Below are positions 1 to 10,975 of a DNA stretch of 64,000 nucleotides, in pieces (the stretch's first letter is position 1; each line of letters starts with the position of its first letter). Origin of the DNA: Piromyces finnis (lineage: Eukaryota; Neocallimastigomycota; Neocallimastigomycetes; Neocallimastigales; Neocallimastigaceae). The stretch is from assembly GCA_002104945.1 (NCBI GenBank), contig MCFH01000019.1, positions 793,074 through 857,073 on the forward strand, given 5' to 3'. The translations under genes and the position numbers were made by a program. Below the pieces are notes generated by a model. The model did no database searches. It was not told where the DNA came from and was given only the letters and a program-made list of their open reading frames with translations.

Positions 1-1852
1 ATTTTATTTTATTAATTATTTTATAATTACAATGAATATTCCGACTAAATTTGTTAAAATAATTATTATTTTTTATAGGTTTAAATTAAATTAGATATTT
101 GAATATTAATGGCTTTTATAAATAATTATATTATTTAATTTAAAATACCTCAAATTCATCAATAAGTTTATTAAACACAGGCTTATCTTATAATTTGATT
201 TAATTTTTTTAATAAAATTAGTAATTAATACTTTATAAATATTTATGGAAGTTAATAATACAAACCATTAATTTCTCCATTAATCTTCATGACATATACT
301 TTATTTTTTGGATCACAAGAAGCTTCAATAATTAATAATAAATATTTTCCATCATCTGTAATTTCAACACCAAACATATTTTGAGGATTTTCCGGTTCTG
401 AATAAAACAATATATCTTTTTCTTGTTCTGTTCCAAGTTTATGATAATACATCTGAGAAGAAATAATAAATTATAAATTCAGAATAAGTAAATCATATAT
501 ATATATATATATATTTAATTTTACCATAGCATTTGAATTTTGATCAGTTTCAGTACCAGCAGATTTATCTTCATTAATATTTGGTTTTGGATATCTTTGA
601 TAGAAAATACCTTTTTCATCTTTTGTCCAAGTTATACTATTATATAGTAAATTATTAATAAATAAAGTATTTATTATACTTTACAAAAATTATATATAAA
701 ATTACCCAGAAAATTTAACCCATTCTAATGGTTTATCAACTTCAATTAATTTTCCATCCTCAATTTGACTTTTAATTATGTTTATTGAAATTATAATAAT
801 TAATGTTTTTCCTCAATATTAATATATTTATATAAACTATTACGTTATATATATCTAAATGTATAATATATAAACTATTGATTAGCATTTATAATTTTTA
901 AAAAATTTTTTTAATATTAATTTTATACTTTAACCCAGTCACTTCCACTTTTACTGAGAGAATAAGCAAAATATTTTCCAGAATCAGAAAAAGAAATAGA
1001 ACTTAAAGCTATTGTTCCATCATCTGATAAAATATTTGGCTTATAATTTTATATAAATTAAAATGATTTAGAAAAAGTTTTAAAATATCATTACATAATT
1101 ATAAATATTGATTAGTTTTGTTAATTATTTCTAGATTTTTACATCAAAGAAAACTACAGGTTCACTATCTAAGGTTTTTTGTCTATATAAAACACTATTT
1201 AATTGTTATAAATAAATAGTTAGAATAAAATTAAATTAAGTAATATCATATAATTTGAATATTAAATAAATATGCCTCTGAGATTGTAAACCAGTATTAT
1301 GGAAGTAGTAATAATATTCATTTTCTCCTTTTCCTCTCTTAAACATGCATCCAAAACGTTCATAATTATATTTTTCTAATAATCTTTTTTTAAAAAAATT
1401 ATTTATAGTTCAAATATGAAAAAAAAAAAATTAATATTTTATAATAAAAAATTCATATTATTATTTTTATACGCTAAAACATACTTATCCATTAATTTTT
1501 CACGATGTTCATAGTCTTTTTATATATATTATTATTTTATTAGCATTATTATTTTTGATATTAAAGATTAATTAAATGGATTTACCATTAATGTAATTAA
1601 AAGAAATTTCATTTTGTTCCTTAACAAATTTTTTCGTTTCTTCAGAGTCAGGATCTTTAATTTTTAAAAATTTTAATTTTTTTTACATTATATATAGGTT
1701 TTAATATAAATAAGTATAATAATGAAATTAGAAAAATATAATACTAAAAACAAACCTTCAAGCCAACGATAAGGATCTTTAATTTCAATTCCGAAATGGT
1801 CTTCAACAATAGACTCATCTCTACGAACTTCAGGATACTTCATGTTTAACAT
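1..1852 (-). CDS. Prolyl oligopeptidase (S9A), N-terminal part, cut by window edge
   Basis: Cytosolic serine peptidase that cleaves short peptides after proline. Only the N-terminal segment and part of the beta-propeller are here; the alpha/beta-hydrolase half with the Ser-Asp-His triad lies off the left edge. Twelve exons join in one frame: 1756-1852, 1586-1654, 1485-1515, 1276-1383, 1143-1194, 929-1039, 844-854, 706-768, 525-636, 266-452, 149-186, 31-44. The product opens with [19 protein letters not shown] and DPYRWLED, then shows family blocks [59 protein letters not shown] and [11 protein letters not shown] at 1852 is used; a second in-frame ATG three codons later (MKYPEV) is equally plausible. 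Two exons are only 11 and 14 nt, and intron 4 appears to start with GC. Family assignment is firm; the two microexons are inferred. It is transcribed divergently from MCM9. Confidence 0.9.
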
Positions 1853-2247
1853 TTATATTTTATATATATTATATTTTTATATAATTTTTCAAAATGCTTG
1901 TTTTTTATTATTTATTATTTATTATTATTAACTGAATTCACACTTTTTTTATTTCATTTAAAATTAATTTTAAATGAAAGTATAATTAACACTAGAAAAT
2001 TTTAATTTTAAAACTAAATATTTTGAAACTTTCTTTAATTAAAATTTATAATTTTAAATAATAAAAATATGTTTATTATTATTAATATTATACACGTGAT
2101 GCAGATGTGCCATATTTAAATTTTAAATTTTATCAATTTTAAAATTCTATTTTTTTAAAAAAAAAAAAAGAAATTGAAAGTTTGAAATTTAGAATGAAAT
2201 TTTTAATTAATTCATATATTTAGATAAATCTCAATATAATATAAAAA
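1853..2247. promoter_or_regulatory. Divergent promoter region (peptidase / MCM9) with a CACGTG box
   Basis: 395-bp spacer between two start codons pointing away from each other, so it must hold both promoters. It is almost pure A/T except for a short island around 2091-2110 containing CACGTGATGCAGATGTG. CACGTG at 2093-2098 is the palindromic E-box bound by bHLH factors of the Cbf1/Pho4/Myc type in other eukaryotes. That it works here is inference. Confidence 0.4.
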
Positions 2248-3676
2248 ATGGTACTAAACTATGATCCCACAAAAAATAATGATTATAAGAAAGCATTTTG
2301 TACTGAATTAATTGAATTAAAGTATAATGAAATTGAAGAAATATTATTTGCTAAAGATGAATCCATATATTACCCATTAATAATAACGTAATTAAAATTA
2401 GAGAAAAAAAAGAATATAATTTAAATAAATAGAAATATAAACAAATTGAATATATAATGTTTTTTTATAAATATAAAAAAATATTATAATAACAATAATT
2501 ATAATTTGTAAAATATAATTATATATTTTATTAGATATTATGAATTACACAATGGAAATAGTTTATTAGGTAAAATTGCTAAGTATAATTAATAACTATG
2601 TGAATAATATTTATAATGATAGTTTATATAATAAAATTAATATAAAATTAATTATTTTAGGTAATCTATTACTTCATTTCCCAGAAACTATGCTTCAATT
2701 ATTTAATGAGGCTTTAATTGAAGTTCAAGTAATTATTAATTTATATAGATATTTCAAAATTTCATTGAAATAAAAATTATTATTTTTATCTTTTAGTTTT
2801 AATAATATAAATTATTATTAAATTTAATTTTTATATATCATCATTATTAAGAATGATATTATTACAAGACATCCAATGGCTGGGGATATGACAAGGAAAT
2901 ATAATTGTAGAGTAAGAATTGCCAGGTAAAATAAATTTCATTTTAAATTTCAAAATTAAAATTTTAAATTTCAAAATTAATTAATTACTGAAAATAAAAT
3001 AATAAATACCATTAAATAATAAATATTAATTCATATATATTTTAATTTATATTATGTTTATTCTTATTATTAAACAAATAATATGAAAAAATAATTTATT
3101 ATTATTTATCAATTTTTAAATTATTATATATATTTTTATACAAAATAAAATTTTTATAGACTTCCAAGTGCATTATGTTATAGAACTTTACCCCGTTCCC
3201 TCGAGACTGGTATGTTTTTATCTATATCAGGAACGGTAGTTAGAACAGGTCCTAGAAAAGTATCAGAACAAGAACAAATATATCAATGTACAAAATGCAA
3301 AGGACAATTTGCTATGAAAGCTGACCGTGAACAATATTATTGTATTCCAGAACCAAAAGCTTGTAAAGCAATAGGTGTAGTTCCTTGTGACTCTATGAAA
3401 TTTAAAAAAATATCTAGTGATCAAGGTATAATAATAATAATATAACAAAATTATTATTATTATTATTGTTATTGTTGTATATATAAAAACATGATTTATA
3501 AATATTTTAAATACTAATTATTTTCTTATTATAATTATAAATAAATAGCGAGTTCAGAAACTTGTAATGATTTTCAAGAAATTAAAATTCAAGAAGATAT
3601 TAATGCATTAGCATTTGGAAGAATATCCTTTTTATATAATAATTAAGTTTTATTATAAAAAATAAAAATTATTCAT

Positions 3677-3710
<34 letters not shown>

Positions 3711-5735
3711 TTTAAATTATAGTTATTACCTTAATTATAAAAATTATAATTGAAATATATACATTCCCCGGTCAATTATAGTGCTATGCGAAGATGATTT
3801 AGTTGATCAATGTGCAGCTGGCGATGCTGTTGAAATTTCGTAAATAATTAAATTAATAATTATCATTATTAAAATGTGTTTCATATTATTGATATTAAAA
3901 TAATTTTCTATAAATTAATAATTTATCAATAGTGGAATAATATTAAGAAGATGGAAACCATTTGAAAAGGGTCAAAGATGTGATATTGAAATCGTTATAT
4001 GGGCTAACTATATATACGTAAAAAATGAAGATCGTTTCTTTGATACTAATGTTGAAGATGAAAAAAGAAAAGAATTTGAAAAATTTTGGGAACATTATAA
4101 AGACAATATTATGGCAGGTAAAGACTTTTTAAAAAGCGATAGAGTAAAAATATAAATAATTAATAAAGATATTTAATTTTATTAAATAATGTATTAAAAT
4201 ATAATAATATTATTAATATTAATAGGAAGAAATAGAATTATATCAAGTTTTTGTCCATTCATATATGGTGCATATCCAATTAAATTGTCAATTATCTTAA
4301 TGCTTTTAGGCGGTGTGGCAAAGGCTGAAGCCGGTATTAAAGTAAGAGGTGAAATTCATATATTATTAGTAGGTGACCCAGGTAAAATATATATTAACAT
4401 TAATGCGTTATTTATTGAAATTATGAATTATCACAAAATGTTTAATAAATTAACTTTTATTATTATAATAATTAAATAGGTACTGGTAAATCTCAATTTC
4501 TTCGGTATGCAGCAAAATTATCACCAAGAGCAGTATTAACAACAGGTGTTGGTACAACTAATGCTGGTTTAACAGTAACTGCTGTAAAAGATTCAGGAGA
4601 ATGGCATTTAGAAGCAGGTGCTTTAGTATTAGCTGATCGGGGTATTTGTTGTATTGATGAATTTGGAGGTATCAAAGAGAATGATAAAACAGCAATTCAT
4701 GAAGCAATGGAACAACAGGTAAATAACAACACTAATTTATTTTTAATAATTAAAAACCAAAATAATAAATAAGGAAATGTGTTTAATGAATATAATTATT
4801 TAATAATTAAATATAATTTTATTGTTATAATAATAATAAAGACCCTTAGTGTAGCAAAAGCAGGTTTAATTTGTAAACTAAATACGAGATGTTCTATTTT
4901 GGCAGCAACAAATCCAAAAGGAAAATATGATCCGGAGCAAAATGTTTCAATAAATATTGCATTAGGTAGTCCTTTACTTAGTAGATTTGATATTGTATTT
5001 ATTTTACTCGATAAACAAGATAAGGAGTGGGACAAGTAATTATTATAATTTATTATTATTTCTTTTTCTTTGTATTAACTCAAAAATAAAATAATTAAAA
5101 TTTATCTATATATATATATATATGGAATTCATTTAAATATATTAATAATTTTTTTTTTTTTTTAATTTTCAATAAAATAGAAAAGTATCAAGTTTTGTAA
5201 TTAAAGAAAATTCTTTGAAAAATAGAAAGAAAGCATATATATCATCACAAAGTAAAAAAGAGTTTAATTCTAATTTAATAACGGATTATTGGAAAATTGA
5301 AGATTTACAAGCATATATTCTTTGCGCTAAAACATTTTCTCCAAAAATGACAAGAGAAGCTCAATTAGTACTCTCAAGATATTATCAATTGCAAAGACAA
5401 TCAGATATAAGAAATGCAGCAAGAACAACTGTAATCCTTTTTTATATAAGAAATAATGATTTAACATTAATTATAAATATATATATTAACATTCTTATAA
5501 CTTTTATTGTTTAAATATTTCCAAAAAGATTCGTCTATTGGAAAGTTTAATCCGTTTATCTCAAGCTCATGTAAATTCATTTTTAATATAAATTATGTTA
5601 CTTAATTATTCATTTATTAATATTATAAATATATGTTTTTGTATATAATAATTAATATTAGGCAAAATTAATGTTTAGAGATTTAGTTATTGTACAGGAT
5701 GCTGTAAGTACTCAATATTCAACAATTATAATAAC

Positions 5736-5783
<48 letters not shown>

Positions 5784-7018
5784 TTTTAATTAGATTGTTG
5801 TAATCTCAATTATTGAAATTTCAATGCAATCCTCCTCTATTTTTGGTGATGTATTATGTACTCTTCACTCAATATTTCCGGATGATCCAATGAGAGATTA
5901 TTATGAAAAAGGTATGAAAAATAATCAATTATATAATTATTATATTAGTATTTTATATTAATACGCTATTTTTTTAATTTGCAGAGAAAATAATTTTAGA
6001 TAAACTACAACTCAGTGATTTATATAGTGGACCTGATATTGAGATTAAACCAGAAATGTATGGAGGTTCACCAAATATAAAACAAACTCTTTATCAAACC
6101 CAGCTTCAGGCTAAACATTTTTCACCAAGTTCATCGCAAACCTCTAACAATGGAGAAAATAATACTTCACTAAGATCAATTAACAACAATGACAATAATA
6201 ATATTGACATTACTACCACCGTCGCTAATAATAATAAAAAAGATAACAAAGAAGATGTTAGTAATAAAAATGAGAAAAATGATATAGAATCTGAAGAAAT
6301 CGTAAAGAAAAACAATGAAGTACGAAAAAACCCGGAAAAGGGTAAAAAGATAGAAACTAATAATAAGCCTCCAAAGAAAAGATCTAAAAAATCTAAGAAA
6401 AAATATTCTAATTCTATGGAGGATAACGAAAATGATTCTTCCATAGATGATTATAATAATGATAATTGGGAAGATGAATTAGAAAATTCAAGCTTTTTAT
6501 TGTCTTCATATGACTCAGAAAAAAAATCAGCAGGAGAAAAATCTATTCAAAATTCACAAAATTCTATTCTTTCATCATTGAATGTTAACGTTAATAATAA
6601 TTCGAGTGAAAAATCAGAAACATCAGAAACATCAAATAAGTCATCATCAAATAATGATAAGAATGATAAGAAATTAAATATAACAATGAGTCAGAAATTT
6701 TCAAGTAAGTTAAAAAGCTTTATGTACACTAAAAAATCTAATACTACTTCCTCTTCAACTTCAGAGGAATCCAAACCACCTTTATTAAATGAAGTATCAA
6801 ATCTATCTGAAAAGGTAATATCCAGTTCTAGTAATTATAATGTTAATAATAACAAGTTATATAACGATACTAGTGATACTAGTGATAATGATCAAAACTC
6901 GGATGAATTAGAAAATGAGGATGAAGACATTAATGATTTAGAGTTAGACTATGATTTTGAACCGACAGATACAATGGATTCTATCAATAAGAAAAAAAGA
7001 AAATTTATATGGGATTAA
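2248..7018 (+). CDS. MCM9: MCM9-type MCM helicase, 16 exons, 997 aa
   Basis: AAA+ MCM-family helicase; in animals MCM9 pairs with MCM8 in homologous recombination and repair. Exons 2248-2387, 2535-2569, 2661-2728, 2852-2925, 3160-3425, 3549-3622, 3763-3839, 3933-4117, 4226-4381, 4480-4718, 4842-5035, 5181-5430, 5529-5570, 5662-5703, 5794-5911, 5985-7018 keep frame throughout. Seen: zinc-binding cysteines C149, C152, C167 and C174; [15 protein letters not shown] in the OB region; Walker A GDPGTGKSQ (K362); [16 protein letters not shown]; Walker B CCIDEF (D418, E419); [12 protein letters not shown]; arginine finger SRFD (R486). The wording of these blocks matches MCM9, not MCM2-7 or MCM8. Residues from about 680 on are low-complexity N/S/K/D/E sequence ending KKKRKFIWD, with no recognisable domain. 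Intron 6 is of AT-AC type (separate entry). Intron 9 splits Walker A between G359 and T360. Confidence 0.93.
3623..3762 (+). other. U12-type AT-AC intron inside MCM9
   Basis: The reading frame needs to pass from ...ALAFGR to IPRSIIVL, which is conserved MCM9 sequence. The only junction that achieves this removes 3623-3762. The intron starts ATATCCTTT, the exact consensus of the minor-spliceosome 5' site, and ends AC. A branch-site-like ACCTTAAT lies at 3728-3735, about 28 nt before the 3' end, slightly farther than is usual for U12 introns. No GT donor lies near 3622, and read-through meets a stop. A run of about 28 A residues lies within the intron. Confidence 0.85.
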
Positions 7019-7687
7019 AAAAATCAACTCTTAATATTTATTATTATAATTATTATTTTTTTTTATATTATTATTTTTACTAATATTATTTAACAATATT
7101 CATCTATTAAGAGATCATTTAGAAAAATATTTATTAAATACATTGAAGATTTCTTAAAAACATTCAATATATGTATTTATATAATATATTTATATACCAA
7201 GATTTTATTAATTTTATTTTATTTTTTTTTTTAGAATGATACCAATTATTAAAAATTTTTTCTTAATCTTATTCCTAAAAAAAAAAAAATAATAATAATT
7301 TGTGTAACTTGAAAAGACATCCACAATTTATTAAAGAAATATAAATAAAGTTTTTTATTTTTATATATCGGAGTTTTTAGCTTTATGACATTTTTATTTT
7401 ATAACTTCAATATTTATATTGTCTATTGAAATTTTTTTTTTTTTGCTAAAAAAAATACTTTATTTTTATACATTTATAGTATTAATAATATATTTAGCAT
7501 ATTATACATGTATAATTGTATTTAATTTTAATAATAATAAATTATTGTACAAAAAATTATCGAAATCTAGAGATTTAAATATAAAGATATAAAAAAAAAA
7601 AAAAAGATTACAATATTTATAATAAAAATTAATTAAAAAAAAATAATAAAAGAAGAAAAAATTATAATAAAATCGTTGTAATAGAAA
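7019..7687. other. Intergenic, MCM9 to TTC29-like
   Basis: Very AT-rich 669-bp spacer between two genes on the same strand. It should hold the MCM9 3' end and the promoter of the next gene. Only homopolymers and weak TATA-like runs are visible; I see no defined site and no further gene. Confidence 0.6.
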
Positions 7688-7947
7688 ATGAATTTAGGTA
7701 AAATACAAAATAAAAGAATTATAAGTCTGAAAAGGCCACAAAGTCAACAAGTTCTGAATCCAGAACTTGAAGTTTTTTCTAGACAAATGAGAGCTAGAAA
7801 TAATTATCAACCATCTGGAAATCATAAAAAGTATTAATAGTTATAATTATAAATAATGTTAATTTTAGATTGTTCAATTATTTATTATTATATAATATCT
7901 AATTTCTTTTTTTAAAAAAAATATCTATAATTTAATATTAATGTATT

Positions 7948-7980
<33 letters not shown>

Positions 7981-10466
7981 TCCTTAATTAAAAATATTTG
8001 TGAAGAAATGTTAATTAATGGAAATATTAATTCTTTTGTAAATTTTTTCTATCTTACCCATACAACTCAAAATCCAAAAGAATTAAATAAATCAAAAGAT
8101 ACACAAGAAAATGATAATAATAAAAAAGAACTAATAAAAAAAAATTATGATGATGATGATAGTGAAGAAGAAGGAGGAGGAGAAAAAAGATTGTATTATG
8201 AAATTAATACTTTTAATGATAGAACTAAAGAAACAGTAACTGATATGAGTAAAACCAATATGTTAAGTACAGATAATCTTTTTAATTTTAATACTTTATT
8301 TGTTAGTATTGAAGAATGTGAAAAAATGGGTAATTGGGATATACTATTAAAAAATATTCATATTAAAACCAAAAAATATTGTTTATAATAATTATAATGG
8401 CAAGAATAATAAATTGAAATCAAAATATATAATATATTAAATAACAATAATAATAAAACAGGAAATGCCTTGGAAACGTATAATTCAAAAAAAAATTTAG
8501 CCGAATATTTTGGTAGATTAAATAATTGGAATGAATCTATTAAATACTATCAGAAAGCATATGATTCCATTGTACTATTAAAGAATAAAGTTGAACTTCA
8601 CATGGAAGCCATATATAACATTGGATATGCTTATGAAAAAACTAGTAATTTTTATGAATTATTATAAATTTTTATTATTTATTTGATCCATTTGTTCATT
8701 ATCTAACTATAAATTTAAAAAATAAAATAAATATGTTTTATTTTTGTTATATTTTCTCATTTAATCAATAATTGATTATCAATAACAACTATAAAAAGAT
8801 CAAATTACCAAAGCATTAGCCTATTATATAAAATGTAGAGATATATCTATTGATAATTATAATAAAAGCTATGAATTAACAGCATCCCAAAAAATAGTAA
8901 AACTTCGATTAATTATAGCAAATAAGGTATTATGAGAGGAGAAAAATATAATTAGAATATTAAATCAATATATATAATATATAATGATTTAAATTTATAA
9001 TCTTATTTTTTTACTATATACATATTATATTTATTATTATAATCTTTTAAATTAAAACAATATATATATATATATATTTTTTAATATTCTTATATATTTA
9101 TAAAGCTGGATAAAAAAAAGAAATATGATAAGGAAATTGAATATTACAAAAAATGTATTAAAATTATTAAAGAAAGTTATAATGAACAAGATGAAATAAA
9201 TATAATATCCTTTAGATTAGGAACAGCTTATTTTAATAATAATGAATTAGATAAAGCTATTTCAGTAACTATTTTTTAAATTTATGAAAATTAAAAAAAA
9301 ATTAACTATTTGAAAAAAAAAAAAAAAAAAGAAATATGAAATAAAACAACTATTATTTTTTTTATTTTATATATATATACTTTCATATTTTCGATTTATT
9401 ATTTAGTTATTTGATGTATTTATTAACAATACAGATGATACTGAAAAAAATTTAGCTAATAAAAGATTAGCGCATGCTTCTATTGCAGATTGTTATGTTA
9501 GGTAACAACATAATCATTGTTCAAAAAATTAAAATATAAAATAATATATTAACCTTTTATTCCTATTTTTTTATTATTCTATAAATTATATTTAAATAAT
9601 TATATTTTTTTTAATAATATATACACATACACATTTCCCTTTAATTTATTTAAATTTGTATTATTGATAAATTTAGTAAAAATGATTATGATAATGCTAT
9701 AAAACATTTAGAAAAATTCATTTCTTTTGGTGCCAAAGATTTAAAACAAAAAACGGCTCAAATGGAAGCCTTAAATAAATTAGGCATAATTTATAATAAA
9801 AGAGGAGAATATAAAAAAGCGGTAGTTTGTTTTGAAAAGCATTTCCAACTTTTAAATACCATTAAAGAAGAAGAAAATAATATGACTGGATCATCAAAAC
9901 TTAATAAATCATTTTCTAGAAAGAAATTTTATAAAACATCATCCTCATCAGAAACCTCACAAAGTCAACTTTATGGAGAAGATGATGATAATGATGAAAA
10001 GAATGAAATAAAACTAAAAAAATTAGATAATCTAGATCCATTATTAATGAAAGATAGTCGATCTAGTCTTGCCACTGAAAACAGTGTTAAATCACTTCAA
10101 TGTATAGAAAATAGTAAAAAATTTAATGAAGCATTAATTCAAATGGGTGTAGCCAAAGCCGATAATGAACTTGAACGCTTCTTTAATTGGATACAAAAAT
10201 CGGATACTTCTTCGTTAAAATCGCTTCTTCAATGGAAAGCAAACCGTAGTATAATAGAATTCGGTGAGGAGGATTCACTTTTAAATAATACTGAAAGAGA
10301 AACGGAAGATATATTAACAAATAATCAAATGAATATGAATGTTGATAATACAGAAACTACAGAAATTAAAACAGAAGCTACAGATATTAAAACAAAAACA
10401 ATAGATGATCCTATAGAAAAAAATGAAGAAAATATCAAAATGGAAGTAGAAAATGTATTATCTTAA
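7688..10466 (+). CDS. TTC29-like tetratricopeptide repeat protein (axonemal), 7 exons, 615 aa
   Basis: TPR scaffold resembling TTC29, a protein of the sperm and cilium axoneme; in a zoosporic fungus it is expected in the flagellum. Exons 7688-7830, 7980-8329, 8462-8644, 8799-8926, 9106-9264, 9407-9501, 9677-10466 give one frame of 615 codons. TPR-like helices follow one another: LAEYFGRLNNWNESIKYYQKAY, AIYNIGYAYEKTNQITKALAYY, KKYDKEIEYYKKCIKI, FRLGTAYFNNNELDKAI, LNKLGIIYNKRGEYKKAVVCFEKHF. After a low-complexity insert (about 9860-10090) comes GVAKADNELERFFNWIQKS and SLLQWKANR, matching the TTC29 C-terminal block after its last TPR. The region before the TPRs and the last 60 residues are acidic low complexity. 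The junction at 8329 (ATGG then gtaatt) replaces an apparent read-through that ends in a stop. TPR protein is certain; TTC29 is a pattern match from memory. Confidence 0.8.
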
Positions 10467-10975
10467 TAATAAAAGAAATTCTATTTTCAATTATATATAT
10501 TATATATATAAATTAATCTTAAAAAATAAATATATCTTATAAAATTTTATGTGTATGACTATTTTATGGTAAAAAAGTAAAAAATAATATATTTTATATA
10601 TCCTTTATAAAACTAATAGAATTCTTTAATAATGCTATAAATCACTTTTTTTTTTTTTTTAGTTTATTTAATATATTTGGTATTTTGTATACTGATTTAT
10701 ATATAAAATTGCCAAGAATTATTTTTAAATATATTAAAAAATATGTGATATAATTGATATTTTTTTTTAAAAAAAAATAAAAAAAATATACAATGATTAT
10801 TATAATTATTAAATTAATTAAATAGGGTTTTGTTCAGTATAAATTTATTATTATCGATAGACTTTTAATGATGTAAATAAAAATATATATATATTATGAA
10901 ACTTTTAAAAAAAAGATTAAATGAAAATAAAATTTACTATAATTTTTGATCTATAATATTTTTTTAAATTTAAAT
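10467..10975. other. Convergent 3' spacer
   Basis: 509 bp between the stop codons of the TTC29-like gene (+) and the zuotin gene (-). AT-rich with T and A homopolymers. It must contain both polyadenylation regions; no other feature is seen. Confidence 0.6.

Noticed and set aside
3623-3780. A GT-AG splice for this MCM9 junction using ATTATAG at 3774-3780
   Set aside because: No GT donor lies near 3622, and this acceptor would delete the conserved IPRSII block.
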